A stretch of DNA of 64,000 nucleotides from Clavibacter michiganensis (lineage in GTDB: Bacteria; Actinomycetota; Actinomycetes; Actinomycetales; Microbacteriaceae). The translations under genes were made by a program, and so were the position numbers. Positions 38,241 through 49,157 of this stretch are shown one piece after another; position 1 is the first letter of the stretch, and every line of letters starts with the position of its first letter. The stretch is taken from the NCBI RefSeq assembly GCF_016907085.1, contig NZ_JAFBBJ010000001.1:1116001-1180000 (forward strand). The letters are read 5' to 3'. The notes under the pieces were generated by a model that did no database searches, was not told the DNA's origin, and worked only from the letters and a program-made list of their open reading frames with translations.

Positions 38241-39817
38241 GCGCGGTGTCGCGGGTACGCGGATCCGTCGCCCGCGGCCGCGGCGACGCGGAGCGAGGGC
38301 AGACCGAGCGAGACGCGCGGCGCCCCGCCGGCACTCGATCCCGCGCCCGCTGCCGGCGTCGGCACGCCGCAGGAGTCGGCCTGCGCGCGCTGCCACGCGT
38401 CGCCCGCGCGGGTGCGCCGGATCCGCAGCGGCGCGCCGTCCGCAGAGTCCGCGATGAGGTGGAAGGGCGCCGCCCGCGTGATCACGACCTCGACCGCGTC
38501 GCCGGGCCGCGGGTCGCCGCTGCCCTCGGGCACGTCGAGGTGCACGAGACGGCCGTCCTGCGCGCGCCCGGTGACCCGGCGCGTGTCGCCGTCCTTCCGA
38601 CCCTCGTGCGCGCTCACGAGGACCTCGACCGCGCGGCCGACCACGCGCTGGTTCTCCTCGTGGCTGATGCGCTCCTGCAGCGCGGTGAGGCGGCCGTACC
38701 GCTCCTTCACGACGTCCGCGGGCACCTGCTCCTCCATCGTCGCGGCGGGCGTGCCCGGGCGGATGGAGTACTGGAACGTGAACGCCGAGGAGAAGCGGGC
38801 CGCCTCGACGACGCGGAGGGTCTCCTGGAAGTCCTCCTCCGTCTCGCCCGGGAAGCCGACGATGATGTCGGTCGTGATCGCCGCGTCGGGGATGCGCGTG
38901 CGCACCCGGTCGAGTATCCCGAGGAAGCGCTCGGACCGGTAGGAGCGGCGCATCGCCTTGAGGATCCGATCGGATCCCGATTGCAGCGGCATGTGCAGCT
39001 GCGGCATCACGGCCGGCGTCTCGGCCATCGCGTCGATGACGTCGTCCGTGAAGGCAGCCGGGTGCGGGCTCGTGAAGCGGATGCGCTCCAGCCCGTCGAT
39101 GGCGCCGGCGGCCCGCAGCAGCTTGCCGAACGCCTGCCGGTCGCCGAACTCGACGCCGTAGGAGTTGACGTTCTGGCCGAGCAGAGTCACCTCCACCGCG
39201 CCGTCGTCCACGAGCGCCTGGATCTCGGCGAGGATGTCGCCCGGACGGCGGTCCTTCTCCGTGCCGCGAAGTGCGGGCACGATGCAGAACGTGCACGTGT
39301 TGTTGCACCCCACCGAGATGGACACCCAGCCGCTCGCGATCTCGTCGCGCTTGGTGGGAAGCGTGGAAGGGAAGGTCTCGAGGCTCTCCAGGATCTCCAG
39401 CTGCGCCTCGCCGTTGTGCCGCGCGCGCTCGAGCAGGGTCGGCAGCGCACCCATGTTGTGGGTGCCGAACACGACGTCCACCCAAGGCGCCTTCTCGAGG
39501 ACGGTCGCGCGGTCCTTCTGCGCGAGGCAGCCTCCGACCGCGATCTGCATGCCCTCGTGCCGGCGCTTGACACCGGCGAGGTGCCCGAGGTTCCCGTAGA
39601 GCTTGTTGTCCGCGTTCTCCCGGACCGCGCACGTGTTGATCACGACGATGTCGGCCTCGGCGCCGTCTGCCGACACATAGCCAGCGGCCTCCAGCGACCC
39701 GGTCAGCCGCTCCGAGTCATGCACGTTCATCTGGCAGCCGTAGGTGCGGACCTCGTACGTCCGGGGCCGGTCGACGGCGGACGGGGCGGCGCGGACGTGA
39801 TCGGCGACGGTGCTCAT
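38237..39817 (-). CDS. miaB: tRNA A37 methylthiotransferase MiaB
   Basis: 526 residues. Radical-SAM enzyme completing ms2i6A37. N-terminal domain with the three auxiliary-cluster cysteines ([22 protein letters not shown]), the radical-SAM CxxxCxxC in [16 protein letters not shown], and a C-terminal TRAM domain ([14 protein letters not shown]...[11 protein letters not shown]). About 50 extra C-terminal residues follow TRAM (Pro/Gly/Ala-rich). TAGGAT lies 9 bases before the ATG. Confidence 0.95.
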   Translation of the reverse strand: MSTVADHVRAAPSAVDRPRTYEVRTYGCQMNVHDSERLTGSLEAAGYVSADGAEADIVVINTCAVRENADNKLYGNLGHLAGVKRRHEGMQIAVGGCLAQKDRATVLEKAPWVDVVFGTHNMGALPTLLERARHNGEAQLEILESLETFPSTLPTKRDEIASGWVSISVGCNNTCTFCIVPALRGTEKDRRPGDILAEIQALVDDGAVEVTLLGQNVNSYGVEFGDRQAFGKLLRAAGAIDGLERIRFTSPHPAAFTDDVIDAMAETPAVMPQLHMPLQSGSDRILKAMRRSYRSERFLGILDRVRTRIPDAAITTDIIVGFPGETEEDFQETLRVVEAARFSSAFTFQYSIRPGTPAATMEEQVPADVVKERYGRLTALQERISHEENQRVVGRAVEVLVSAHEGRKDGDTRRVTGRAQDGRLVHLDVPEGSGDPRPGDAVEVVITRAAPFHLIADSADGAPLRIRRTRAGDAWQRAQADSCGVPTPAAGAGSSAGGAPRVSLGLPSLRVAAAAGDGSAYPRHRA

Positions 39818-39867
39818 GATGACTCGATCCTACGTGCGGGGGCGTCCGACACCGCCCGTGGGACGGG

Positions 39868-40917
39868 TCAGCGGAATCGCACGCGGGACGAGCCGCGTCG
39901 CGTGGCGAGCGCTGCCTTGGTGGCGTCGCGCACGACGCCACCGCCGTATCCGCGACGCATGAGGAACGAGGTCAGGCGCCGCTCGGCCGTCTCGTCGTCG
40001 TAGGACGAGAGCTGCCCGACGCGCTTCATCGCAACCTCGGTGGCACGCGCGAGCTCGTCGTCCGGCTGCTCGGCCATGGCCTCCTCGATGACGAGGGGGT
40101 CCAGCTTGCGACGGCGCATCTCCATCTCGACCGAGCGTCGACCGAGCCCCTTGCGGTCGAGGTGCGTGTGCAGGATCTGCTCCGCGAGCGCGGCCTCGTC
40201 GATGTACTGCAGGGACACGTACCGGGCGAGCGTCTCCTCCGCGATGTCCGGATCGATCTCCGCGCCATCGAGCACCTCGCGCGCCTCCGCGAGAGAGAGC
40301 CCGCGACCGCGCAGTCGGTTGGCGAGGACGTTGTCCGCCCGCCGCCGCTGGCGCTCGGGCGTGCGTTCCGCGGCGCGCTCCTCCTCGGCCTTCGCCTCGC
40401 GGCGCTCGTCCTCGACCCGGTCCTCCTCGAGCCGGAGCATGTCCTGCCGGTACGCCTCGTCCTGCTCGGCCTTGGCGCGCGCGCGCTCGGCGCGCTCCTG
40501 CTCGGCACGCCACGCGGCGGGAGTGGGGTCGTCCGCGGGCTCATCCTCGGCCTGGGGCGCCTCCGGGAACGCGACAGCCGCGTCACTGCCGCCTCGCGAC
40601 GCCTGCGCCTCGGCCTCCGCGAGGACACGCCGCGCCTCCGCGATGCGCTCCTGGGCGGCGAGGGCGCGACCGGCCTCCGACGCGTCCACGGCGGCGCCGA
40701 TCGTGACGATGCCATCGACCTCCGTGACCGAGCGTCCCCGTGAGGGATGCGTCGGCTCGACCCGCGGTGCGGACGACTCCTCGACGGGCGGCGTGGGCGC
40801 GACGAGCGGCCGGGCGGCCGCCCGACGCGATCGCCGGTCGGCGAGGGAGGCGACGGGCGCGATCTCATCGGGCCCGGGGCCCGTGCCCTGCTCGCCCTCG
40901 GAGGGGAATCTGACCAT
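39868..40917 (-). CDS. recX: RecX family protein with a long N-terminal extension
   Basis: 349 residues, about twice the usual RecX length. The RecX core is the last 160 residues (NVLANRLRGRGLSLAEAREVL, YIDEAALAEQILHTHLDRKGLG, RLTSFLMRRGYGGGVV) and should restrain RecA filaments. Residues about 1-75 are Pro/Arg-rich; about 75-190 are highly charged, Glu/Arg/Ala-rich and predicted helical (EQERAERARAKAEQDEAY, EDERREAKAEEERAAER), probably a coiled coil. Downstream of recA after a strong hairpin; GGA precedes the ATG. Confidence 0.9.
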   Translation of the reverse strand: MVRFPSEGEQGTGPGPDEIAPVASLADRRSRRAAARPLVAPTPPVEESSAPRVEPTHPSRGRSVTEVDGIVTIGAAVDASEAGRALAAQERIAEARRVLAEAEAQASRGGSDAAVAFPEAPQAEDEPADDPTPAAWRAEQERAERARAKAEQDEAYRQDMLRLEEDRVEDERREAKAEEERAAERTPERQRRRADNVLANRLRGRGLSLAEAREVLDGAEIDPDIAEETLARYVSLQYIDEAALAEQILHTHLDRKGLGRRSVEMEMRRRKLDPLVIEEAMAEQPDDELARATEVAMKRVGQLSSYDDETAERRLTSFLMRRGYGGGVVRDATKAALATRRGSSRVRFR

Positions 40918-40993
40918 GGTGCTTCCGTCCTCAGGAGGCCCGGACGCGCGTCACGCAGAGCGAGACGGCGCCGTCGGACCGGTGTCGTGCGGG

Positions 40994-41023
40994 GGCGGGG
41001 TGCGTCGTGGGACGCACCCCGCC
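40994..41023 (-). terminator. recA terminator/attenuator before recX
   Basis: A perfect 13-bp stem (40994-41006 with 41011-41023) and 4-base loop, 14 bases after the recA stop. recX, 77 bases further, has no evident promoter of its own, so partial read-through would set a low RecX:RecA ratio as known in E. coli. Confidence 0.7.
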
Positions 41024-41037
41024 GAGGGGGCGCCGGG

Positions 41038-42126
<1,089 letters not shown>

Positions 42127-42321
42127 GGGGTGCTCCTCGTGTCGAAGGTGGGTTGCCTGCAGGCTGTCGCTCCGCTCCCGCTGGCCGCGGGGTCCGGTGC
42201 CGACAAGGCGACGGGTGATCTCCGCGAGGTGCACGTTATGCGGCGCCGCCGACATCGCTGCCGGAGGGGCCGGACCTGTGCAGTCCGCGCTTCGAATCGC
42301 TCCTGTGGGGAGACTACGCGC

Positions 42322-42341
42322 GTTCGAAGGGATATTCGAAC
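42322..42341 (-). promoter_or_regulatory. SOS box of recA
   Basis: GTTCGAA and TTCGAAC are perfect 7-base inverted repeats separated by GGGATA. The core at 42324-42339 matches 10 of 12 positions of TCGAAC-N4-GTTCGA. A TAGTCT hexamer just downstream on the minus strand (42311-42316) is the likely recA -10, with the box over its -35. Confidence 0.75.
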
Positions 42342-42393
42342 GACGCGCCGCGTGTCGCGGACGGATCAGGAGCGCGCGGCAGGACGGAGGGCG

Positions 42394-42618
42394 TCAGATG
42401 CGCGGCTCGGGGACGCCGGCGCCGTTCCACCGCGAGCGCGGCACGTCCTGCGCGCGGCAGAGGGCCAGCCACACCTCGCGGGCGGGCGTCCCGTCCTTCA
42501 GCGCCTGCGCGCACGTGCGGCCGCCGAGCTCGCCGAGCACCAGGTCCGCGACGAGGACCGGCCCGTAGCCGGAGCCGAACTCGTCGGAGACGGCCCGCTG
42601 GAACTCGCTCAGTCGCAT
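42394..42618 (-). CDS. DUF3046 family protein
   Basis: 74 residues. MRLSEFQRAVSDEFGSGYGP, VLADLVLGELGGRTCAQALKD without its variable residues, and VWLALCRAQDVP match the small actinobacterial DUF3046 family found beside recA. I chose ATG 42618 since TAGCGT (42626-42631) ends 7 bases upstream; a GTG at 42627 falls inside that hexamer. The function is unknown. Confidence 0.85.
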   Translation of the reverse strand: MRLSEFQRAVSDEFGSGYGPVLVADLVLGELGGRTCAQALKDGTPAREVWLALCRAQDVPRSRWNGAGVPEPRI

Positions 42619-42654
42619 GCCGACCACGCTACCCGCTGCCGCCTCGACGACGAC

Positions 42655-42683
42655 GCCCCGCCCGTCGCGAGGACGGGCGGGGC
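42655..42683 (-). terminator. clgR terminator
   Basis: A perfect 12-bp GC stem (42655-42666 with 42672-42683) with a GCGAG loop, 20 bases past the clgR stop and just before the DUF3046 -10. Confidence 0.65.
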
Positions 42684-42703
42684 GGGAGGCCGTGGGGAGG
42701 AGA

Positions 42704-43012
42704 TCAGCGCGCGACGAGATCGCTGTCGAAGCCGGCGACGAGGTCGTCGGGGATGGTGTCGGGGATGGGGTTGAGCCCCTCGATGACGGCGAGGCGGTCG
42801 CCCACCTCGCGCATGATGACGGAGATGGGGGTGTCGAGGGCGTCGGCGACGGATGCGAGGATCTCGCTCGACGCCTCCTTCTGGCCCCGCTCGACCTCGC
42901 TGAGGTAGCCGAGCGCGACGCTGGCCTTGCTGGCGACCTGGCGGAGCGTGCGCCCCTTCTGCAGACGGAAGTCTCGAAGGACGTCGCCGATCTCCTGACG
43001 GACTAGAACCAC
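42704..43012 (-). CDS. clgR: XRE-family regulator, ClgR type
   Basis: 102 residues. An HTH spans about 10-65: LRDFRLQKGRTLRQVASKAS and ALGYLSEVERGQKEASSEIL, the ClgR signature, followed by a short C-terminal part. In Corynebacterium, Streptomyces and Mycobacterium ClgR activates clpP/clpC and other stress genes; it lies beside cinA/pgsA as here. The GTG start has AGGAGG at 5 bases. Confidence 0.9.
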   Translation of the reverse strand: MVLVRQEIGDVLRDFRLQKGRTLRQVASKASVALGYLSEVERGQKEASSEILASVADALDTPISVIMREVGDRLAVIEGLNPIPDTIPDDLVAGFDSDLVAR

Positions 43013-43151
43013 GGGAGCCTCCTCGTTTCGCCTGGTGCCTGATCGAACCGGAGGTCCGGGGCTGATGGGTGAGCATCGGGCCGAGGACTCAGGCTAAGCA
43101 GGGGCACTGGGCGTTGCTTGTGAACGTGATTACGACAACGCGGGAGCCGCA

Positions 43152-43673
43152 TCAGATGTTCCCGGCGGGTTCGAGCGCCTCGACGAGCGCCGCGAGGGCC
43201 GCGTGCACGACGCCCCCGCGGACCGCCTGGCGGTCTCCGTCGAGGTGCAGCGCGATCGCGCGCGAGTCACCGTCGATGGACAGGCCGACGAACGCGGTGC
43301 CGGGCTGCTGCCCGTCCTGGGGATCCGGACCCGCGGCTCCGGTCGTGGAGACGCCGACGTCCGCGGGGCGCCCGTCGATCGCGCACGCCTGGCGCACGCC
43401 GCGGGCCATCTGCCGGGCCACATCCGGGTGGACCGCACCGTGGACGGCGAGGATCGACGACTCGACCCCGAGGATCGTGCGCTTGAGGGCCGTGTCGTAG
43501 GAGACGATGCCGCCGAGGAGCGCACGCGAGGCGCCGGGGACGCCCACGAGGGCCGCCGTCAGCAGGCCGCCCGTCAGCGACTCCGCGACCGCGATGCGCC
43601 GACCGCTCGCCACGAGGGCGGCGATCACGCGCTCGGCGAGCTGCTCGTCGGCGACCTCGTGGGCCGCGTTCAC
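43152..43673 (-). CDS. CinA-family nicotinamide-nucleotide amidohydrolase
   Basis: 173 residues, the C-terminal CinA domain alone (PncC type), which deamidates NMN to NaMN. RIAVAESLTGGLLTAALVGVPGAS, GGIVSYDTALKRTILGV, VSTTGAAGPDPQDGQQPGT and TAFVGLSIDG are conserved. The GTG overlaps the pgsA stop by four bases. A link to competence or recombination in this locus is historical rather than shown. Confidence 0.9.
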   Translation of the reverse strand: MNAAHEVADEQLAERVIAALVASGRRIAVAESLTGGLLTAALVGVPGASRALLGGIVSYDTALKRTILGVESSILAVHGAVHPDVARQMARGVRQACAIDGRPADVGVSTTGAAGPDPQDGQQPGTAFVGLSIDGDSRAIALHLDGDRQAVRGGVVHAALAALVEALEPAGNI

Positions 43674-44299
43674 GAGGCGCGCTCCGCCCGCAGCGCCTGG
43701 CGCATGTAGTCGAGGCCGGAGAGGACCGTCAGGACGAACGCGATCGACATGAGCACCGTGTTCACGACGTGCATGCCGTCGCCGACCACGTCCCACAGCG
43801 GGAGCAGCGCCACGCTGATCGCGACGGCCTGGGCCACGGTCTTGAGCTTGCCGCCGCGGGACGCCGCGACGACGCGATCGCGGAGCACGGCGAACCGGTA
43901 GGCCGTGATGCCGAGCTCGCGCACGAGGATCACGATCGTCACCCACCAGGGCAGCTCGCCGAGCACCGAGAGCATGACGAGCGCGGCGCCTGTGAGCACC
44001 TTGTCGGCGATGGGGTCGAGGAGCTTGCCGAGGTCGGTCACCAGGTTGCGGCTGCGGGCGATGTGCCCGTCGACCCCGTCGGTCGCGATCGCGAGGATGA
44101 AGAGCACCGCGGCCGCGTACCGGAGCGGGCCGTCGGCGCCGTCGTCCGCCGCGAGGAGGACGACGAAGACGGGAGCCAACAGGATCCGCACAATCGTGAG
44201 GACGTTGGCGACGTTCCAGGGGCTCGCCGGGGAGTCGCCCGCGCGCCAGACGCGCGCCGCCCCGGTGCCGGTCGAACCGGATGCGCTGCGCTCGGCCAT
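43670..44299 (-). CDS. pgsA: CDP-diacylglycerol-glycerol-3-phosphate 3-phosphatidyltransferase
   Basis: 209 residues. Integral membrane enzyme of phosphatidylglycerol synthesis. The CDP-alcohol phosphatidyltransferase motif is intact: DGVDGHIARSRN followed by LGKLLDPIADK. About five hydrophobic helices (VANVLTIVRILLAPVFVVLL is the first). It starts three bases after the ftsK stop. Other CDP-alcohol transferases share this motif; gene order with ftsK and cinA supports pgsA. Confidence 0.9.
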   Translation of the reverse strand: MAERSASGSTGTGAARVWRAGDSPASPWNVANVLTIVRILLAPVFVVLLAADDGADGPLRYAAAVLFILAIATDGVDGHIARSRNLVTDLGKLLDPIADKVLTGAALVMLSVLGELPWWVTIVILVRELGITAYRFAVLRDRVVAASRGGKLKTVAQAVAISVALLPLWDVVGDGMHVVNTVLMSIAFVLTVLSGLDYMRQALRAERAS

Positions 44300-44302
44300 G
44301 GG

Positions 44303-47143
44303 TCAGTCCCTCCCCGTGAGGCCCCAGGCATCGTCGTCGCCCTCGGCCTCCACCTGCTCGTACGCGTCCAGGTCCTTGTGCAGCGGATCCGAGGGGTAGC
44401 GGTTCCCGTCGTCCGCGTCGGCGACCGGTGCCGCCGCGGAAGGCGCGGCGGGCGCCGGAGCCGCGGGCGTCTCCCCGCGCAGAGTCGCGAGCACGCCCGG
44501 GAGCTGCTCGGCGGAGACGAGCACGTCGCGCGCCTTGGATCCCTCGGACGGGCCGACGATCTCGCGCGCCTCGAGCAGGTCCATGAGCCGGCCGGCCTTG
44601 GCGAAGCCGACGCGGAGCTTGCGCTGCAGCATCGACGTGGATCCGAACTGCGTGCTGACGACGAGCTCGGCGGCCGCGAGCAGCACCTCGAGGTCGTCGC
44701 CGATGTCCGCGTCGATCTCCTTCTTCTCGGCGGCGACCGCGACGTCCTGGCGGTACTCCGGCCGCGCCTGGCGCGTCACGTGCTCGACGACCTTGGCGAT
44801 CTCGGCCTCCTGCACCCATGCGCCCTGCACGCGGACCGCCTTGTTGGCGCCCATGGGGAGGAAGAGGCCGTCGCCCTGGCCGATGAGCTTGTCGGCACCG
44901 GGCTGGTCGAGGATCACGCGGGAGTCGGTCATGCTCGACACCGCGAACGCGAGACGCGACGGCACGTTGGCCTTGATGAGGCCCGTGACGACGTCGACGG
45001 ACGGGCGCTGCGTGGCGAGCACCAGGTGGATGCCGGCGGCGCGCGCGAGCTGCGTGATGCGGACGATCGAGTCCTCGACGTCGCGCGGCGCCACCATCAT
45101 GAGGTCGGCGAGCTCGTCCACCACCACGAGGAGGTAGGGGTACGGGCGGAGCGTCCGCTCGCTGCCCTCGGGGAGCACGATGGACCCGCTCGTGACGGCC
45201 TTGTTGAAGTCGTCGATGTGGCGGAAGCCGAAGCTGGCGAGGTCGTCGTACCTCATGTCCATCTCCTTCACCACCCACTGCAGCGCCTCGGCCGCCTTCT
45301 TCGGGTTGGTGATGATGGGCGTGATGAGATGCGGGACGCCCGCGTAGATGGTGAGCTCCACGCGCTTCGGGTCGATGAGCACCATGCGCACGTCGCTCGG
45401 CTTCGCGCGCATGAGGAGCGAGGTGATCATGGAGTTGACGAAGCTCGACTTGCCGGAGCCCGTGGATCCCGCCACCAGGAGGTGGGGCATCTTCGCCAGG
45501 TTGGCGATGACGTAGCCGCCCTCGACGTCCTTGCCGACGCCGATGGTCATCGGGTGCGCGCTGTTCGTCGCGGCGGACGAGCGGAGCACGTCGCCGAGGG
45601 AGACGATCTCGCGGTCGGTGTTCGGGATCTCCACGCCGATGGCGCTGCGGCCGGGGATGGGCGAGAGGATCCGGACCTCGTTCGAGGCGACCGCGTAGCT
45701 GATGTTCTTCGCGAGCGCCGTGACGCGCTCCACCTTCACACCGGGGGCGAGCTCCAGCTCGTAGCGCGTGACCGTCGGGCCGCGCGAGAAGCCCGTGACC
45801 GTGGCGTCGACCTGGAAGTTCGTGAGCACCTCGGTGAGGGCCCGCACCACCTCGTCGTTGACGGACGAGCGCGACTTCGCGGGTGTGCCGGGCGAGAGGG
45901 TGCTCGCGGCCGGCAGGCGGTACGGCGCCTGCGGGGCGTCGGACTCCCCCGACACGATCGGCGCGTCGGAGCCGTCGTCCTCGAAGCCGGGGAGGACGGC
46001 CGGCTCGTCGTCGTCGCGGATGCCGGTGGGGTGCACGGGGACCGAGGGCAGGATCGCGGTCGCCGTGGCGTCGACGGGCGGGTCGAGGTCGATGCGGCGG
46101 GTCGCGGCGTCGTCGCCCACGAAGGCGCCGGGCTCGGGGCGGGTGGCGTCGGGATCCACCGTGCGGTCGATGACGGTCGTGGGGGCCTCGGCGGCGGTGC
46201 GTCCGACCGTGTCGTCGCGGTCGTCGGATCCGGCGTGCGGCGCCAGCACCGGGCTGTCGAAGGCGGGCGCGTCCTCGCGCTGGCTGCGGTTGCGGCGCCA
46301 CCACGGGAGGCTGTCGGTGTCGACCGGGCCGTCGTCGTCGAGCCCCTCGAGCTCGACCTGCTCGGTCGCCTGGGCCTTGCGGGCCGCGCGGTCGGCGGCG
46401 CGCTGCTCCTCGTCCACGGGAGGGGCGCCGAAGAGGTAGGAGTACAGCTCGCGCAGGCGCATGCCCACGCGGTTCGGCGGCGTGCGCGTGATGATGAAGA
46501 GGGAGAGCACCAGCAGGATCCCCGCCACGATGCCCGCGCCGATCGATGTGATCAGCAGGGACAGGGGCGCCGCGAGCACCCAGCCGAGCACGCCTCCGGC
46601 GCGGGCCAGCGCGAGCATGCCGTCCCGCGGATCCGGGGCGCCGTTGAAGATGTGGCAGAGCGCGGCGATGGAGACGAGGAACAGCGAGACGCCCACGCCG
46701 ATACGCCCGTTGTCGCTCACCGAGGAGGGGTGGCGGAAGAGCCAGAGCGCGAGCAGCACCATCACGATGGGCAGCGCGAACGCCACCCGGCCGAAGAGGC
46801 CGCCGAACGTGTACGCGTCGAAGGCCATGGCGACGTCGTTGAGCGGGTTGAACCACTCGACGACCACGCCCGCGATCGCGAGCACCACGAGCAGGAAGGG
46901 GATGCCGTCGCGGCGCTCCTCCTTCGCGAGCTTCTCGGGCCCGAGGGCGCGGAAGAGGGCGCCCGTGGCGTGGGCGAGGCCCATCCAGGCGGCGACGAGC
47001 GGTCCGCGGCGCTCGGCCTGGACGGGGTAGGCGACGGTCTGCTGCTTCGTCTCAGCGGCACGCCCCTTGCGCGGGGGCGTGGCGCGCGGCGCGCCCGAGG
47101 AGGTCTTCCCGGCGCGGCTGGTCGACCTGGTGCTCGTAGCCAT
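44303..47143 (-). CDS. ftsK: DNA translocase FtsK/SpoIIIE
   Basis: 946 residues. Four or more transmembrane helices at about 50-210, an acidic/Pro-rich linker (about 230-410), then the motor: alpha/beta core from [15 protein letters not shown], Walker [27 protein letters not shown] (Walker B) and the C-terminal gamma winged helix ([20 protein letters not shown], then [16 protein letters not shown]) that reads KOPS-like sequences. Moves chromosome termini through the septum. TAACGT (47151-47156) ends 7 bases before the ATG (leaderless). Confidence 0.95.
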   Translation of the reverse strand: MATSTRSTSRAGKTSSGAPRATPPRKGRAAETKQQTVAYPVQAERRGPLVAAWMGLAHATGALFRALGPEKLAKEERRDGIPFLLVVLAIAGVVVEWFNPLNDVAMAFDAYTFGGLFGRVAFALPIVMVLLALWLFRHPSSVSDNGRIGVGVSLFLVSIAALCHIFNGAPDPRDGMLALARAGGVLGWVLAAPLSLLITSIGAGIVAGILLVLSLFIITRTPPNRVGMRLRELYSYLFGAPPVDEEQRAADRAARKAQATEQVELEGLDDDGPVDTDSLPWWRRNRSQREDAPAFDSPVLAPHAGSDDRDDTVGRTAAEAPTTVIDRTVDPDATRPEPGAFVGDDAATRRIDLDPPVDATATAILPSVPVHPTGIRDDDEPAVLPGFEDDGSDAPIVSGESDAPQAPYRLPAASTLSPGTPAKSRSSVNDEVVRALTEVLTNFQVDATVTGFSRGPTVTRYELELAPGVKVERVTALAKNISYAVASNEVRILSPIPGRSAIGVEIPNTDREIVSLGDVLRSSAATNSAHPMTIGVGKDVEGGYVIANLAKMPHLLVAGSTGSGKSSFVNSMITSLLMRAKPSDVRMVLIDPKRVELTIYAGVPHLITPIITNPKKAAEALQWVVKEMDMRYDDLASFGFRHIDDFNKAVTSGSIVLPEGSERTLRPYPYLLVVVDELADLMMVAPRDVEDSIVRITQLARAAGIHLVLATQRPSVDVVTGLIKANVPSRLAFAVSSMTDSRVILDQPGADKLIGQGDGLFLPMGANKAVRVQGAWVQEAEIAKVVEHVTRQARPEYRQDVAVAAEKKEIDADIGDDLEVLLAAAELVVSTQFGSTSMLQRKLRVGFAKAGRLMDLLEAREIVGPSEGSKARDVLVSAEQLPGVLATLRGETPAAPAPAAPSAAAPVADADDGNRYPSDPLHKDLDAYEQVEAEGDDDAWGLTGRD

Positions 47144-47220
47144 GCGACCCACGTTATCCCGCGCCGCCGTCGCCGACGGTGCGCCGGGCCGGGCAGGGCG
47201 CTCCCCGCCCGGCCGCGCCA

Positions 47221-48453
47221 TCAGTACCGGATCGCGTCGATCACGGACACGCGCACCGCCACGAGGGCCGGCAGCAGGCCCGCGATCGCGCCGACGGCGA
47301 GCGAGGCGCCGAGCCCGAGGAGCGCCGCCGAGAGCGGGAACGGCGGGAACTCGGTGACGCCCGAGGCGACGTACGAGAGGATCCACGGGTTCTTGACGAT
47401 CGCCACCGCGGCCATCACCCCGACCACGCCCGCCGCGACCGTGGCCACGACGCTCTCCATCATCACGGCGAAGAACACCCGGCCCGCGCTCGCGCCGAAG
47501 CTGCGGCGGACGCCGATCTCGCGGATCCGCTGCTTCACCGTCACGAGCGAGATGTTCACGAGGCCGAGCGCCCCGAGGAGCAGCACGAGGCCGGCCACTC
47601 CCCCGACGAGGATCTTCACGGACAGCAGCGGGTCGTAGTCGTACGTCCCCCAGTCGCTGCGGCCGACGCTCACCTGCAGGCCCTCGGGCGCGGTGGCCGC
47701 CACCTGCGAGGTGATGGACGCGGTGAGCGCGTCGGCCTCCGCCTCGGGCACCCAGAACTCGGACTGCGGCGCCATCGCGTCGAGCGCGTCGTCGGACATC
47801 AGGCGCTCGGCATCGGACGCCTGCAGGTAGACGGTCGGCGGCTCCTCCGCGTACTGCGCGGGCACGGTGCCCACGACGACGCCCACGAGGTCCGATCGCT
47901 CGCCGTGCAGCACGGCGGAGGGGTGAGCGGCGATCTCGGGCGAGCCGAGCTCCGCCAGGAACGCGGGGTTGACGACGAGCGCGGGCGCGAGGCGGTCGGC
48001 GTCGCGCTCGTCGAACCAGCGGCCGTCCGTCACGTCGACGCGGCGCATCTCGCCGTAGTCCCGGTCGACCACGACGGTCTGGACCTGCACCTGCCCTCGT
48101 GCGAAGTCGACCGGCACCGTCGTGGATCCGATGATCGTGGACCAGGTGATGCCGTACCGGTCGGCGACGTCCGCGAGGAGCGTGCGCTGCTCGGAGTAGG
48201 ACAGGCCGTCCCCGGTCGCGGAGTACGCGGACACCGACAGCGCGGCGGGTCGGCCCGACTGGCGCTCCATCTGCTCGGTCTGCGACTGCTGCGCCACCGC
48301 GCCGAGGCCGACGACCGAGGTGATCGCCGCCACCGCGACCGCGACGCCGATGAGGGACAGCATGACGCGCGTGCGGTGGATCCGGAGCTCGGCCCACGCC
48401 TCCACGACCGCGCCCACGAGACCGGTCGCCGTGCGCGCGAGCCAGCCGCTCAC
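47221..48453 (-). CDS. MacB/FtsX-like ABC permease
   Basis: 410 residues. One N-terminal helix (about 28-50), an extracytoplasmic MacB-like domain of about 220 residues, then three helices with [21 protein letters not shown], the FtsX-family coupling region, and a C-terminal [18 protein letters not shown] tail. The GTG overlaps the ATPase stop by four bases. Likely exports a peptide, toxin or lipid; the substrate cannot be read. Confidence 0.88.
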   Translation of the reverse strand: MSGWLARTATGLVGAVVEAWAELRIHRTRVMLSLIGVAVAVAAITSVVGLGAVAQQSQTEQMERQSGRPAALSVSAYSATGDGLSYSEQRTLLADVADRYGITWSTIIGSTTVPVDFARGQVQVQTVVVDRDYGEMRRVDVTDGRWFDERDADRLAPALVVNPAFLAELGSPEIAAHPSAVLHGERSDLVGVVVGTVPAQYAEEPPTVYLQASDAERLMSDDALDAMAPQSEFWVPEAEADALTASITSQVAATAPEGLQVSVGRSDWGTYDYDPLLSVKILVGGVAGLVLLLGALGLVNISLVTVKQRIREIGVRRSFGASAGRVFFAVMMESVVATVAAGVVGVMAAVAIVKNPWILSYVASGVTEFPPFPLSAALLGLGASLAVGAIAGLLPALVAVRVSVIDAIRY

Positions 48454-49157
48454 GCGAGCACCTCCCGGGTGAGGGCCTCGGCCGGCGCGAGCACGCCCAT
48501 CTCGAGGCGGTGGTGCCGGTCCGCGCGGGCCGCGACGGTCGGGTCGTGCGTGATCGTGACCAGTGCGGCGCCGGACGCGTGCGCGACCTGGGCCAGCAGG
48601 GTCATCACGGTGACGCCGGTCTCGATGTCGAGGGCGCCGGTGGGCTCGTCGGCGAGGATCAGGCGGGGCGAGCGCACGAGAGCGCGGGCGATGGCGACGC
48701 GCTGCTGCTCGCCGCCGGACATGGTCTCGGGCATGGAATCGACCCGGTGGCCCAGGCCGACCCGCTCGAGCATGTCGGCCGCGATCGACGCCCGCCGCCA
48801 GAACGAGCGGCCCGTCGAGTACAGCAGCGGCGTCATCACGTTCTCCCGCGCCGTGCGGCCCTGCAGCAGGTTGAACTGCTGGAAGATGAAGCCGATGTCG
48901 CCGCCGCGGGCCCGGTCGCGCCGGGATCCCGAGACACGGGCCATCGGCACGTCGTCGAGGTAGACCTCGCCCGTGGTCGGGGTGTCGAGCAGGCCCAGGA
49001 TGTTCAGCAGGGTCGACTTCCCGGACCCCGACCGGCCCACGATGGACACGTGGTCGCCCACCGAGACGTCGAGGTCGACGCCGTGCAGGATCGTCAGAGG
49101 CTCGTCATCCGGACGCTCGACCGTGCGGGTCACCTGCTCCAAGCGGATGAGGCTCAT
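48450..49157 (-). CDS. MacB/LolD-like ABC transporter ATPase
   Basis: 235 residues. Walker [21 protein letters not shown]-loop [18 protein letters not shown], signature [15 protein letters not shown], Walker [13 protein letters not shown] and H-loop [13 protein letters not shown]; the GLLDxPTxG stretch is typical of the MacB/LolD group. The ATG overlaps the upstream stop by four bases. Confidence 0.92.
   Translation of the reverse strand: MSLIRLEQVTRTVERPDDEPLTILHGVDLDVSVGDHVSIVGRSGSGKSTLLNILGLLDTPTTGEVYLDDVPMARVSGSRRDRARGGDIGFIFQQFNLLQGRTARENVMTPLLYSTGRSFWRRASIAADMLERVGLGHRVDSMPETMSGGEQQRVAIARALVRSPRLILADEPTGALDIETGVTVMTLLAQVAHASGAALVTITHDPTVAARADRHHRLEMGVLAPAEALTREVLA

Noticed and set aside
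43769..47638. A 1289-codon open frame on the plus strand opposite ftsK and pgsA
   Set aside because: It is antisense to clearly conserved genes, its translation is Arg/Asp/Gly/His-rich without motifs, and it is open only because of third-position GC bias.
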